Of a DNA stretch of 64,000 nt, positions 53,772-63,256 are shown in pieces. The DNA comes from Sulfitobacter sp. F26169L (GTDB lineage: Bacteria; Pseudomonadota; Alphaproteobacteria; Rhodobacterales; Rhodobacteraceae): contig NZ_JAPMLP010000002.1 in assembly GCF_026410285.1 (NCBI RefSeq), forward strand, positions 441,501 to 505,500, read 5' to 3'. The notes beneath the pieces are model-generated. The model had not been told where the DNA came from, searched no databases, and saw only the letters and a list, made by a program, of their open reading frames with translations. Position 1 is the stretch's first letter; the number at the start of each line of letters is the position of its first letter. Both the position numbers and the translations under genes were made by a program.

Positions 53772-55025
53772 ATGAATATCATGTTTGTGCATCAGAATAT
53801 GCCTGGCCAGTATCGTGAACTGGTCCAGTGGTTGGCCGAGCGTGGAGAACACACGATCTATTTCCTGACACAACGTAAAAATGCGCCGAAAATAGACGGG
53901 GTAGAGACGCGGATTTATAAAACGCATCGCGTATCCAACAAAGAGTCTTACGGGCTGAGCAAGGTCTGGGAAGAGGCCACCGGCGCCGGGTTCGGTGCGG
54001 CGCTGGCGGCGCAGAAGATCGAGCGTGATGACGGGTTTAAACCGGACATCGTTGTCGGGCATATCGGCTGGGGCGAGCTTACGTTTTTCAAACAGGTGTG
54101 GCCTGATGTGCCGATCATCGGTTTCTTTGAGTATTATTACCGGTTGCACGGCGGTCCGGTGAATTTCGACGATGAAGAGCCGGTGAATGATCACACGCCT
54201 TTCCTGCTGCACGCGCGCAATGCTGTGCCTGCAGCTAACATTTTGACGGTTGATCGCGGCCTCAGCCCGACCAAGTGGCAGCGCGACTGTTTTCCGCCCG
54301 AGATGCATGACAAGATTTACGTCTGCCATGACGGCATCCGCACAGACAAGCTTAAGCCGGACGCAACCGCGCAGTTGAAACTGGGGCGGATTGACAAACC
54401 CGTCGGGCTGGACGACGAGATCGTCACTTACATGGCGCGCAATCTTGAGCGTATGCGGGGATTCCACAAATTCATGCGTGCCTTGCCCGATATCCTTGCA
54501 GCGCGTCCGAACGCGCGGGTGCTGGTTGTGGGTGGAAACGAGGTGTCCTACGGCGCAAAAATCAAAAGCCCCGGCGGATTGCGCGGCGAAATGGAAGCCG
54601 AAGTCGGGGATCGCGTCGATTGGAGCCGCGTGCATTTTCTGGGTCAGGTGCCTTACGAGCAGTATCAGAAGATCATCCAGATCAGCAGATGCCATATCTA
54701 TATGACGATGCCGTTCGTTTTATCGTGGTCACTGCTGGAAACAATGTCGATGGAAGCCACGATCGTCGCGTCTGATGTTGCCCCTGTTCGGGAGGCAATG
54801 ACCCATGGTAAGACAGGCCTTCTGGTTGATTTCCACGATCCGGCGGCGCTGGCGCGTCAGGTAATTGAGGTGCTGGAGCGGCCCGCAGATTTCGCCCATC
54901 TGGGGCCTGCTGCGCGCCAACACGTGATTGCCGAATATGATTTTCTGACCAAATGCCTGCCAGAGCATATCGCCGAGATGAATGCCCTGCTGCCGCAGGA
55001 CAAACAGATCCGTATGCCGGACTGA
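53772..55025 (+). CDS. glycosyltransferase family 4-like protein
   Basis: A 417-residue GT-B glycosyltransferase. The N-terminal domain starts MNIMFVHQNMPGQYREL; the C-terminal donor domain has YMARNLERMRGFHKFMRALPDI, LVVGGNEVSYG and the EX7E region SLLETMSMEATIVASDVAPVREAM. It adds a sugar in polysaccharide synthesis. First gene of the exopolysaccharide region; convergent with the Wza-like gene, only 6 bp apart at the stops. Donor and acceptor unknown. Confidence 0.87.
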   Translation: MNIMFVHQNMPGQYRELVQWLAERGEHTIYFLTQRKNAPKIDGVETRIYKTHRVSNKESYGLSKVWEEATGAGFGAALAAQKIERDDGFKPDIVVGHIGWGELTFFKQVWPDVPIIGFFEYYYRLHGGPVNFDDEEPVNDHTPFLLHARNAVPAANILTVDRGLSPTKWQRDCFPPEMHDKIYVCHDGIRTDKLKPDATAQLKLGRIDKPVGLDDEIVTYMARNLERMRGFHKFMRALPDILAARPNARVLVVGGNEVSYGAKIKSPGGLRGEMEAEVGDRVDWSRVHFLGQVPYEQYQKIIQISRCHIYMTMPFVLSWSLLETMSMEATIVASDVAPVREAMTHGKTGLLVDFHDPAALARQVIEVLERPADFAHLGPAARQHVIAEYDFLTKCLPEHIAEMNALLPQDKQIRMPD

Positions 55026-55031
55026 TCAGGC

Positions 55032-56144
55032 TTAGTTGCTGCTGACCAGATTGATTAGGCCGAAGGCCGATCCGACCAGTCCGACAATCACACCGACGCT
55101 CGAAACCGGGCTTTCGGTGGCAAGCACCAGATCACCGGAGTTGATAAAGAAGTTGCGTGCCGAAAACAGGCCGTCGGAAGTGGTGAGGTCAATCGTAAAG
55201 ACCACCCGCTGCTGACGTGGCCCGCGTTGGCCTGCGTTAAGAGCGGATGCAGGATACTCGCGCAAGATCAGCACCCCCTTGGGGTTTGCGCGCACATCAT
55301 TTACGCCACCAATGATCGAAAGCGCATCAAGTGCCGATACCTTGTCACGGTTAAAGCTGAACTGGCTTTCCTTTCCGGCCGCACCAAGGGACAGGAAATA
55401 GCGGCTGTCCTTTTCAATGATGATCCGGTCGCCGCCGCGCAGGCGTGTGTCAAGCTTGGGGTTGTCAAACAGGCGCTGGAGCGAGGTGCGATAGGTTTTG
55501 TGGCTTCGGACCAGCTTGACCTGCGGATTGGTGAGGGATTCATTCACACCGCCAGCGGCTGAAATCGCCGCCAGCACAGAAAAGTTCTGATCCGGCATTT
55601 TCAAGTTGCCGGGGCTGCGCACACCGCCAACCATATCAACCGAGTTTATACGCCCTTCGGCCATGGAAAGTTGTACCTGCGCACCGGGGGCAACGGCCTC
55701 CAATTGGCGCTGAAGCAGCAGGCGTGCGTTGTCGGGGGTGCGTTCTGCGACGCGCACTTTGCCCACGTAGGGTACAAAGATCGATCCGCCTTCGGAAACG
55801 CGCATATTGGTCAGGTTTGTACTGCGCTCACCCGGCGCCATCAGCAGCGAGTTTTCGGCACTGTCCCAGATCACAAGGTTAAGTGTATCTCCGGGGCGGA
55901 TGATCTGCGCATTGGTCCCGTGACTGTGGGAGAGCCAACCATAGTGTCGCGCACCGGTGTCGGGCCACTCCGAAACGCTGGGCAAGAATGCTTTTGTAAC
56001 CGGATAGACCGCAAAATCTGCTTCCGGCTGGTCAGCGCCTTTGGTTACTTCCGATTGGATCGCAGCGCCGCGGGGCAGGGCGCCACATGCAGCTAACGTA
56101 CCGCAAAGTGCTATCCACAAAAGGTACTTGGTTAGCTTGCGCAT
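55032..56144 (-). CDS. outer-membrane polysaccharide export lipoprotein (Wza-like)
   Basis: A 370-residue protein of the polysaccharide export (Wza/KpsD) family. The lipoprotein signal peptide ends LAACG (Cys20). The poly_export domain has IRPGDTLNLVIWD and VPYVGKVRVAERTP; SLBB repeats follow (VDMVGGVRSPGNLKM, AISAAGGVNES, LSIIGGVNDVRANPKGVLIL). The C-terminal hydrophobic stretch near VGVIVGLVGSAFGLIN would insert in the outer membrane. It is opposite to its neighbours, and a Wzc-type kinase is not seen. ATG 56144; a GTG at 56156 is possible. Confidence 0.9.
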   Translation of the reverse strand: MRKLTKYLLWIALCGTLAACGALPRGAAIQSEVTKGADQPEADFAVYPVTKAFLPSVSEWPDTGARHYGWLSHSHGTNAQIIRPGDTLNLVIWDSAENSLLMAPGERSTNLTNMRVSEGGSIFVPYVGKVRVAERTPDNARLLLQRQLEAVAPGAQVQLSMAEGRINSVDMVGGVRSPGNLKMPDQNFSVLAAISAAGGVNESLTNPQVKLVRSHKTYRTSLQRLFDNPKLDTRLRGGDRIIIEKDSRYFLSLGAAGKESQFSFNRDKVSALDALSIIGGVNDVRANPKGVLILREYPASALNAGQRGPRQQRVVFTIDLTTSDGLFSARNFFINSGDLVLATESPVSSVGVIVGLVGSAFGLINLVSSN

Positions 56145-56246
56145 CGGAATTCCCACTCAATCTATTGTGTTCGACCCGTATCACATGCCGTGATTGTGGT
56201 GTGTGCGGGTTGGAAAAATATTGAACGCAAGATACTGCATGACGCT

Positions 56247-57101
56247 ATGAGGTCAATCGTTACAACACCTGTTCAAACCGATTCTCGCGTGCTGTTGCTT
56301 GGCGCGGGTGGCCGTCTGGGCCGGATGCTGTTTGCGCATTGGCCGCAACCGCGTCAACTGATCGGGCAGAGCCGCCAGAATATCAACGGATTTCTGAAGT
56401 TTGATCCGCTGGCCGACAGTGCCGCGCTGAAATCCGCGGCGGCGCAGGCGCAGACTGTTATTTGCCTATCGGGTGTCACACCGGCCCACGCAGTCGCGAC
56501 CGGTGACGGGATGCATCTTAATACCGATCTGGCGCTTGCGGCCATTGATGCCGCGCCCGCCGAGACACGCGTGTTTGTTGCTTCGTCCGCAGCGGTTTAT
56601 GGCGCGGCTTATGGCCCGCTTTGCGAAGATGGGCCGGTTGCCCCGCTGAGCGCATATGGCCACGCCAAACGCGCGATGGAGGAAGTCGCATTGGCGCGGG
56701 GCGCGGGGCGGATTTGTGTGCTGCGTATTGGAAATGTTGCGGGGGCTGATGCGATCTTGGGCGGATGGCGTGATGGTATGGCGCTGGATCAATTGCCAGA
56801 TGGCGGCACACCCCGGCGCAGCTATATCGGGCCGCAAACGCTGGCGCGGGTTATCCATACATTATGCATGGCAAAAGACGTGCCGGACATTATCAACATC
56901 GCCGCCCCCGGCGTGATTGAAATGGGCGCGTTGCTGGATGCTGCCGGTCTGGCATGGGCGCCGCGCGCACCCCAAGGCCCCGTGATCGGGGAAGTAGCAC
57001 TGGACACCCGCCGCCTGGAAGCGCTTTACAGTTTTTCAGAAGATGAATGCACGGCGCAAGGCATGGTTGCGCAATGGAACAAGGGCAGGGCTGAAGGATG
57101 A
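56247..57101 (+). CDS. NAD-dependent epimerase/dehydratase family protein
   Basis: A 284-residue extended SDR. The cofactor motif RVLLLGAGGRLGRMLF is near the N-terminus, VFVASSAAVYG precedes the catalytic segment, and YGHAKRAMEEVAL carries the YxxxK pair. Sequence pattern suggests a sugar-nucleotide modifying or reductase role in polysaccharide synthesis. The start is uncertain (ATG 56247 or GTG 56190; neither has a good ribosome site). The stop overlaps the sugar transferase ATG by 4 bp. Confidence 0.82.
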   Translation: MRSIVTTPVQTDSRVLLLGAGGRLGRMLFAHWPQPRQLIGQSRQNINGFLKFDPLADSAALKSAAAQAQTVICLSGVTPAHAVATGDGMHLNTDLALAAIDAAPAETRVFVASSAAVYGAAYGPLCEDGPVAPLSAYGHAKRAMEEVALARGAGRICVLRIGNVAGADAILGGWRDGMALDQLPDGGTPRRSYIGPQTLARVIHTLCMAKDVPDIINIAAPGVIEMGALLDAAGLAWAPRAPQGPVIGEVALDTRRLEALYSFSEDECTAQGMVAQWNKGRAEG

Positions 57102-57706
57102 CTTGGCGCAAACGCATCTTTGATCTGTTTTTCGCCAGCCTGTTGGTGGTGATCCTCGGGCCGATAATACTGCTGTTGATTGTGTACATCTACCTCAAGC
57201 AAGGGCGCCCGTTGTTCTACGTGGCCGAGCGGATGAAAACGCCCGATCAGGCGTTTGGCCTGATCAAGTTTCGCACGATGACGGTGGTGGAGAAAGATCA
57301 AGGGGTGTCGGGGGCCCATAAAGCATCGCGCGTTACCCCTGTCGGAGCGCGGTTGCGCTCCAAACGGCTGGATGAATTCCCCCAGCTTTGGAATATACTC
57401 AAGGGCGATCTGTCTTTTGTTGGCCCGCGCCCTCCATTGCGCGAATATGTCGAGCAGTTTCCCGAGATTTATGGTGAAGTGCTCAGGTCTGTTCCGGGTG
57501 TGACGGGCCTCGCCACGATCCGGTTTCACAAACACGAAGAACGCCTGCTGTCGCGCTGCACAACCGCCGAGCAAACGCAGGATGTCTATTGCCGCATCTG
57601 CATTCCACGGAAGGCTAAGCTGGATTTGATCTATCAGCGTCATCAGAATATCTGCTATGATTTTGATTTGGTGTTTCAGACAATCGCAAACCTTTTCCGG
57701 CGCTGA
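57098..57706 (+). CDS. initiating sugar-1-phosphate transferase (WcaJ/PglC family)
   Basis: A 202-residue membrane-bound transferase: an N-terminal hydrophobic helix (FDLFFASLLVVILGPIILLL), then GLIKFRTMTV, SKRLDEFPQLWNILKGDLSF and VGPRPPLREYVEQF, the signature of bacterial sugar transferases that load a sugar phosphate onto undecaprenyl phosphate. Only the catalytic module is present (short PglC-like form). It starts the lipid-linked repeat unit for the exopolysaccharide made by this locus. Confidence 0.93.
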   Translation: MTWRKRIFDLFFASLLVVILGPIILLLIVYIYLKQGRPLFYVAERMKTPDQAFGLIKFRTMTVVEKDQGVSGAHKASRVTPVGARLRSKRLDEFPQLWNILKGDLSFVGPRPPLREYVEQFPEIYGEVLRSVPGVTGLATIRFHKHEERLLSRCTTAEQTQDVYCRICIPRKAKLDLIYQRHQNICYDFDLVFQTIANLFRR

Positions 57707-57882
57707 AATCCGGCCACCTGCGCTTAATCCTGTGGATTGATCATCATTTGTTATGCTTTTAGGTGAAAATATAGTATTCGTAGCCGGTGATTGCGGTTAA
57801 TGGCTGCATGGATCGCGCTGCAAGGCGCCGGTTTTAATAACTTTGCCGTCGCGACAGAATGTCGTGTAATTTGGAACAGGTC

Positions 57883-59772
57883 ATGTTGAACTGGATTAAG
57901 TCGCTTAGTAAATTGCAAAAGCGGCGCATCATGCAGGGGATTGACGCGGCGCTTGTTCCGCTTGCCTTGTTGTTTGCGTTCTCCACCTTGGATTTGCAGG
58001 GTGGAATATGGGAAAATATGCGCAGTTACATGCTGCTGCTTCCGTATATGGTGCTGGCAACCATCGGCATTTCTGTCTGGCTCGGCACGAGTGATACGCA
58101 GCTTAGCGCTTATGAGGCGGCGTCAGTCGGTTTGACCGCGATCCATGCGGCATTGCTTGCAGTTGCTTCAGCCGTGTTCTCTGACATTTCGGGGCTGGAT
58201 CTGCCTGTCGGGCTGCATATGGTTTTCGGTATGGTGTTCTTTTGCTTTGCCGTAGCAAGCCGCGCCGTCTTGCTTCAGCTGGTGCTGGCGCTGTATCGCT
58301 ACTCCAGCAACCGGACGCGGGTGTTGATATACGGTGCGGGAACAACCGGATCACATATGGTGTCTGCCCTGCGGGGTCACCAGTCCATACATCCCGTTGC
58401 TTTTGTAGATGATAATAAGGGTTTGCACGGTATGCGTGTGCAGCGCCTGACGGTCTATCCATCGGTGAACATCGCCAAGGTGGTCGAGGACAAGCAGATT
58501 GATCGTGTGCTGTTGGCAGTGCCATCCCTAAGCCGCCCCAAGCAAGCCCAAATCGCACGGCGGTTGGAAAAGATGGGCCTGGAAGTACAGACATTGCCGT
58601 CCTTTTCCCAGTTGATCGGAGAAAAGGAACTGGTCGAAAAGCTGACGCCGGTTTCCGCGAAAAGCTTTTTGGGCCGCGTCGAAATTGATCATCCGCTGGG
58701 TGATGCAAGCAGTAGCTACAAGGATAAGGTTGTTCTCATCTCGGGCGCGGGTGGTTCCATCGGTTCGGAGTTGTGCCGTCAGGTAATTGATTGCAAGCCG
58801 TCCAAGCTGATCCTCTTCGAATTGAGCGAATTGGGCCTGTACAATATCGACATGGAACTGCGCAGTACGATTGAACATGAGAATTTGAATATCGAGATTG
58901 TTCCTGTATTGGGAACAGTCACGGACAGCAGGCAGGTGCGAAAACTGCTCACGACGCATGGCGTGCAGATTGTGTTGCACGCAGCTGCTTATAAACACGT
59001 CCCACTGGTTGAAGCGAACCCGCTCACCGGATTGGTGAACAACGTGTTTGGCACCCAGACACTGGCCGAACAATCCGCCAAGGCGGGGGTGGAACGGTTT
59101 ATGCTAATTTCTTCAGACAAGGCTGTGCGGCCAACCAATGTGATGGGCGCTTCGAAACGGTTGGCCGAACTGGTCGTGCGCGATATGGCGACGCGTGTGG
59201 GCAACAAGGAAGGCACAGTCTTTTCTATGGTCCGGTTCGGAAACGTCCTTGGTTCGTCGGGGTCTGTTGTACCGCTGTTCCAGGAGCAGTTGAGCAGGGG
59301 CGGCCCGCTCACGGTGACTGATAAAGGTGTCGAGCGTTACTTTATGACCGTTCAAGAGGCGGTTCAGCTTGTCTTGCAGGCTTGTGCAATCAGCCGCGGT
59401 GCGGAGGTGTTTGTGCTGGACATGGGGCAGCCGGTGCCAATCCTGAACCTTGCCCGTCAGGTGATCGAAAGCGCTGGATACGAGGTACGTGACGCAGACA
59501 ATCCCGATGGCGATATCGAAATCGAAATTACGGGCCTGCGTCCGGGTGAAAAGATGTCGGAAGAACTGACATTGTCAGACAGCCTGCTTGGCACATCGTA
59601 CCCCAAAATTTTTATGACCCATGAGGAAGGGCTGTCGCAGATCGAAATCGCCACCGCCTTGCGCAGCCTGCGCGAAGCGTTTGTCGCCAGTGACGAAGAC
59701 ATGGCCCGCGACGTGGTGCGCCGCTGGGTCGAAGGCTTTCAGGTTATCGTTACAAAGGCAGACGCATCCTGA
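57883..59772 (+). CDS. nucleoside-diphosphate-sugar 4,6-dehydratase, CapD/WbpM-like
   Basis: A 629-residue membrane protein: four N-terminal helices (to about residue 130), a first Rossmann domain (VLIYGAGTTGSHMVSALRGH), and a second, catalytic SDR domain with ISGAGGSIGSELCRQV, LHAAAYKHVPLVEANP and SSDKAVRPTNVMGASKRLAEL. The Tyr of the SDR triad is replaced by Met as usual in WbpM/FlaA1-type inverting or retaining dehydratases. It makes a UDP-4-keto-6-deoxy-HexNAc precursor. ATG 57883 is preferred over 57859. Confidence 0.92.
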   Translation: MLNWIKSLSKLQKRRIMQGIDAALVPLALLFAFSTLDLQGGIWENMRSYMLLLPYMVLATIGISVWLGTSDTQLSAYEAASVGLTAIHAALLAVASAVFSDISGLDLPVGLHMVFGMVFFCFAVASRAVLLQLVLALYRYSSNRTRVLIYGAGTTGSHMVSALRGHQSIHPVAFVDDNKGLHGMRVQRLTVYPSVNIAKVVEDKQIDRVLLAVPSLSRPKQAQIARRLEKMGLEVQTLPSFSQLIGEKELVEKLTPVSAKSFLGRVEIDHPLGDASSSYKDKVVLISGAGGSIGSELCRQVIDCKPSKLILFELSELGLYNIDMELRSTIEHENLNIEIVPVLGTVTDSRQVRKLLTTHGVQIVLHAAAYKHVPLVEANPLTGLVNNVFGTQTLAEQSAKAGVERFMLISSDKAVRPTNVMGASKRLAELVVRDMATRVGNKEGTVFSMVRFGNVLGSSGSVVPLFQEQLSRGGPLTVTDKGVERYFMTVQEAVQLVLQACAISRGAEVFVLDMGQPVPILNLARQVIESAGYEVRDADNPDGDIEIEITGLRPGEKMSEELTLSDSLLGTSYPKIFMTHEEGLSQIEIATALRSLREAFVASDEDMARDVVRRWVEGFQVIVTKADAS

Positions 59773-59893
59773 ACAGAGCGCAGATTTGTCACGCAATCCT
59801 TCAATAAGAAGCTGACTAATTCTGCTTTGTTGCGCTTTCCCGAACAGATGTGCATTAGTTGCCGCAAAGACAGTACCGGACAGAGAGCAGAAA

Positions 59894-62059
59894 ATGATCC
59901 GACATCTTGCACAGACAGCGCTTTGTACCAGCCTTTTCGGGGCTGCCTGCATCGTTCCTTCGGGGACAGGAGCGCAGAATGTCGACGGCTTTTTCGATGT
60001 GCCCAGCCGCCCGTCCCTCAACTTTTACGGCGTGACCGGGCTGATTGACATGCCAACTGCCGAAGCATTGCCAGACGGGCAGGTGGCAATCGGCATTTCA
60101 CACGGCGGCGGACAAACGCGCACAACGCTCACGTTTCAGGCGATGCCGCGGATTCAAGCCAGCTTCCGTTACTCTGGTATTAAAAACGCCAACATCGCTG
60201 GTTTCGATACCTACCGTGACCGCAGCTTTGACGCCCGCTTTCTGTTGAACTACGAAAGCCGCTATTTGCCTGCTGTAACCCTCGGGCTACAGGATTTTGC
60301 CGGAACGGGTATCTACGCGGGTGAGTTTCTGGCAGCGACCAAGACGTTCTCGGGTAGTCGTGTTCCGGGGGTTGTGAAGACCACTGTCGGTCTGGGCTGG
60401 GGCCGTTTGGGCAGTTCGGGTGCAATCGGCGCGCCGTTCGGCAGTGACCGTCCCGCGTTCACGCCGGGTGATACGGGCGGTGAACTGTCTGCAAACCAGT
60501 GGTTTCGCGGTGATGTCGCACCGTTTGCCGGTGTTGAGTGGCAGGTGAATGACAAATTTGGCCTGAAAGCTGAATACAGCTCTGACGCCTATGTGGTCGA
60601 AACCGGCCAAGGTGTAATCGAGCGGAAATCACGGTTCAACTTTGGTGCCGAATATCAGGTCAATGATGCAATCCGGATCGGTGGCTATTATCTTTACGGT
60701 TCCGAAATCGGGGTCAACGTTCAGATGCAGTTGAACCCTAATAGAGCGATTGTCCCGATGCGCATCGCTGCACCGCGCCCCTACGATATCAGACCTGCGC
60801 GCCGCACCGATCCTGCCGCCTACGATGGCTCGTGGGCCAAATCGCAATCAACGGCATCAGGTGCCGTACGCGATGCAATGATACCGCTGCTGGAAGCAGA
60901 AGGCCTGACGTTGGTCGAGGCGCGGACGACTGCGTCGACAACGGAGATCCGCTATACAAACGATCGCTACCGCGCGACGGCCGTGTCAGTCGGGCGGGTT
61001 GCACGGGCGATGGCGCGGGTTTTACCTGCTTCTGTTGAAACGTTCCGTATTGTGCCTGTGGTGAACAATCTGGCGCAGTCAGCCATTGTTTTGCGTCGCT
61101 CTGATCTGGAGGCGTTGGAAACCGCGCCGAACTCGGCTGATGCGCTGTTGGCGGTGGCCGGAATAACCAGTGCTTCGCCCGCACTTCCGGGTTCTGCGCG
61201 CAACGAATCCTTGTACCCCAAGTTCAACTGGTCACTTGGCCCCTATCTGACACAGCGCTATTTCGATCCTTATGAGCCGATCCGGCTTGATGCGGGTCTG
61301 TCGCTTAATCTGTCTTACCAACCTGCACCGGGGTGGACGGTTGCAGGGCAGGTCCGGCATCGCTTGGTTGGCAATAACGCTGATATTTTCCGCCTCAATC
61401 AATCCCGCCTGCCGCACGTACGCTCTGACGCGGTTGAGTATGATCAAGGTGGTGATACTTTTATTCCCAGTCTCTACGTGAGCAAACAGTGGAAAGCCGG
61501 ATCCGATGTGTATGCGCGGGTGTCAGCAGGCTATCTTGAGCGGATGTTCGGCGGTGTTTCGGCGGAGCTGTTGTGGAAACCGGTCGCGAGCAGGCTCGCG
61601 CTGGGAGTCGAGACAAACTATGTCAAACAGCGCGCTTTTGACGATATGCTGGGCTTTCAGGATTACAGCGTCGCAACCGGACATGTTTCAGCATATTACG
61701 AATTTAACGGCGGCTACACCGCGCAAGTCGATGTTGGTCGCTACCTTGCCGGTGATGTCGGAGCTACTTTCACGCTTGAGCGGGAATTTGCAAACGGTTG
61801 GGCACTGGGGGGCTTCTTTACCCTGACCGATGTATCGTCAGAAGACTTCGGCGTGGGATCCTTTGATAAAGGTATCAAGGTGACAATTCCAACAGACTGG
61901 CTGCTGGGCAAGCCGGACAAGCGGATCAGATCTACTTCCGTCCGTCCGTTCTCTCGTGATGGTGGTGCGCGTCTGAATGTGCCGGGCCGTCTGTACGAAC
62001 AGGTGCGCAGTGGCCATCGCAACGGGCTGGTTGGAAACTGGTCTGGAGTTTGGGAATGA
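59894..62059 (+). CDS. yjbH: YjbH-domain exopolysaccharide outer-membrane protein
   Basis: A 721-residue exported protein. A signal peptide ends near GTGAQN; the mature protein starts with NFYGVTGLIDMPTAEALPDG, the YjbH family hallmark, and continues as long beta-strand-rich sequence consistent with an outer-membrane barrel: repeated FRYSGI, GLGWGRLGS, EYQVNDAIRIGGYYLYG and the C-terminal YYEFNGGYTAQVDVGRYLAGDVG. It is the putative export or assembly component of the yjbEFGH type. The ATG of yjbF overlaps its stop (ATGA). Confidence 0.88.
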   Translation: MIRHLAQTALCTSLFGAACIVPSGTGAQNVDGFFDVPSRPSLNFYGVTGLIDMPTAEALPDGQVAIGISHGGGQTRTTLTFQAMPRIQASFRYSGIKNANIAGFDTYRDRSFDARFLLNYESRYLPAVTLGLQDFAGTGIYAGEFLAATKTFSGSRVPGVVKTTVGLGWGRLGSSGAIGAPFGSDRPAFTPGDTGGELSANQWFRGDVAPFAGVEWQVNDKFGLKAEYSSDAYVVETGQGVIERKSRFNFGAEYQVNDAIRIGGYYLYGSEIGVNVQMQLNPNRAIVPMRIAAPRPYDIRPARRTDPAAYDGSWAKSQSTASGAVRDAMIPLLEAEGLTLVEARTTASTTEIRYTNDRYRATAVSVGRVARAMARVLPASVETFRIVPVVNNLAQSAIVLRRSDLEALETAPNSADALLAVAGITSASPALPGSARNESLYPKFNWSLGPYLTQRYFDPYEPIRLDAGLSLNLSYQPAPGWTVAGQVRHRLVGNNADIFRLNQSRLPHVRSDAVEYDQGGDTFIPSLYVSKQWKAGSDVYARVSAGYLERMFGGVSAELLWKPVASRLALGVETNYVKQRAFDDMLGFQDYSVATGHVSAYYEFNGGYTAQVDVGRYLAGDVGATFTLEREFANGWALGGFFTLTDVSSEDFGVGSFDKGIKVTIPTDWLLGKPDKRIRSTSVRPFSRDGGARLNVPGRLYEQVRSGHRNGLVGNWSGVWE

Positions 62060-62760
62060 AAAATTTTGCATCGCACATTCTTAGTGCTGGTCTGATTGCA
62101 GGAATGTTGGCTGCTTGCAGCTCTGAAAAATCCGACTCGGCCAGTGTAGCGCAGACTGTCGCGACGACTTTGAAAACTGTCATTCAAGGCCGTAGGGAAG
62201 GGGCGCCGCAACGGGTTGTGCTGTCGGCCGAGGAATATGCGAAGATCAACGTCCCCATGCTTCAGGTTAACCCTGTCACGCTGGGAGGCAGCGATTTTCT
62301 GCAGCGTGCTGCAACGCGGCGCGATTCGGGGCGTGGCGCTGTAGAAATCTGGAAATCTTCCGATAACGCTCAGGTTTTTTTGAGAAATGGTGTGGTTATT
62401 GGCACACGTGGCATCGGGCGTGATATAATTGCTGCAGATGCGAGCGTGACAGTTTCAGCCCTGAAAACCGGCGCAAACCGAAGCGGCATTCGCACATTTA
62501 CAATTTCCGACGGCGATGTAACCAGCAGCAAATTTCAGTATCGCTGCGACATTCGCAATTTGGGAGCAGCAAAGGTAACCTTTGCAAATCAATCTCTTAC
62601 AACAGATCACTTTCGCGAAACATGTGTAAGTGACGCAGCAGGAGGTCAGGGTATAAGTAACGAGTATTGGGTCCAACGCTCTACCGGCGTTGTTCGCAAA
62701 TCAAGACAATGGATGGGGCCGGCAGTGGGCTACTTCGATATGGTTTTGTTGAAATATTGA
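62056..62760 (+). CDS. yjbF: YjbF/GfcB-family group 4 capsule lipoprotein
   Basis: A 234-residue lipoprotein: signal peptide with lipobox LAAC (Cys21). The body has short strand-rich motifs such as VEIWKSSDNAQVFLRNGVVIGTRGIGRDI and FQYRCDIRNLGAAKVTF, matching the GfcB/YjbF family. It works with YjbH in exopolysaccharide secretion. The coupling to yjbH (ATGA overlap) supports the call. A YjbG/GfcC homologue was not found. Confidence 0.85.
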   Translation: MKNFASHILSAGLIAGMLAACSSEKSDSASVAQTVATTLKTVIQGRREGAPQRVVLSAEEYAKINVPMLQVNPVTLGGSDFLQRAATRRDSGRGAVEIWKSSDNAQVFLRNGVVIGTRGIGRDIIAADASVTVSALKTGANRSGIRTFTISDGDVTSSKFQYRCDIRNLGAAKVTFANQSLTTDHFRETCVSDAAGGQGISNEYWVQRSTGVVRKSRQWMGPAVGYFDMVLLKY

Positions 62761-62901
62761 GCTTCCGAGCAACACTTGGCAGATGATCGCCAATAATGTA
62801 GTTTGAGCAAGATATTACCGTTGAGAATTCATTCCCGTTCGGCTATTCAAATTTCAAACGGGGAATCCCCCGAACAGTAAATCTAACACAGGATGACTAA
62901 A

Positions 62902-63147
62902 ATGTTTAAAACCGTTTCTCTTGCCACAATCGTAGCATTCGCCGCGACAACTTCTTTTGCCGGTTCGCTTGAGCCAGTTCAGGAAGAAGAAAAAGTAATC
63001 GCGTACGTTCCTGCTGGCGGTTCCGGCATCGGCGTTCCAGCAATCGTAGGCGGCGTAGTAGCTGCTGCTGTTGTTGCCGCACTGGTTTCAAACAGCAACG
63101 ACGATGACGATGGTTCCGTAGACGGCCACGGTACTGAAGCAGACTAA
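62902..63147 (+). CDS. small exported protein, YjbE-like
   Basis: An 81-residue protein: signal peptide (about residues 1-19, ending TTSFAG), a short acidic stretch (VQEEEK), then a glycine/valine/alanine helix (GIGVPAIVGGVVAAAVVAALV) and a tail of four Asp (SNDDDDGS). Size, position and signal-plus-Gly/Ala composition recall YjbE of the E. coli yjbEFGH operon; sequence similarity is otherwise weak. ATG 62902 has an agga ribosome site; ATG 62893 lies within that site. Followed by a strong terminator. Confidence 0.65.
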   Translation: MFKTVSLATIVAFAATTSFAGSLEPVQEEEKVIAYVPAGGSGIGVPAIVGGVVAAAVVAALVSNSNDDDDGSVDGHGTEAD

Positions 63148-63180
63148 GTCTTCTTCGAGGCATCGAGCTATCAAAATTCA

Positions 63181-63209
63181 ACGGCCTTTCCTAACGGAAA
63201 GGCCGTTTT
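63181..63209 (+). terminator. rho-independent terminator of the polysaccharide locus
   Basis: An 11-bp perfect stem (ACGGCCTTTCC / GGAAAGGCCGT) with a TAAC loop is followed by TTTCG. It lies about 35 bases after the YjbE-like stop and ends the EPS gene block. A strong intrinsic terminator despite a short T run. Confidence 0.88.
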
Positions 63210-63256
63210 CGTTTGTGGACCTTGCCATCTATCCCAATAAGTAGAGGGAGCGGATC

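Noticed and set aside
53742..54695. 317-codon minus-strand frame opposite the glycosyltransferase
   Set aside because: Antisense shadow; the plus strand carries the GT4 motifs.
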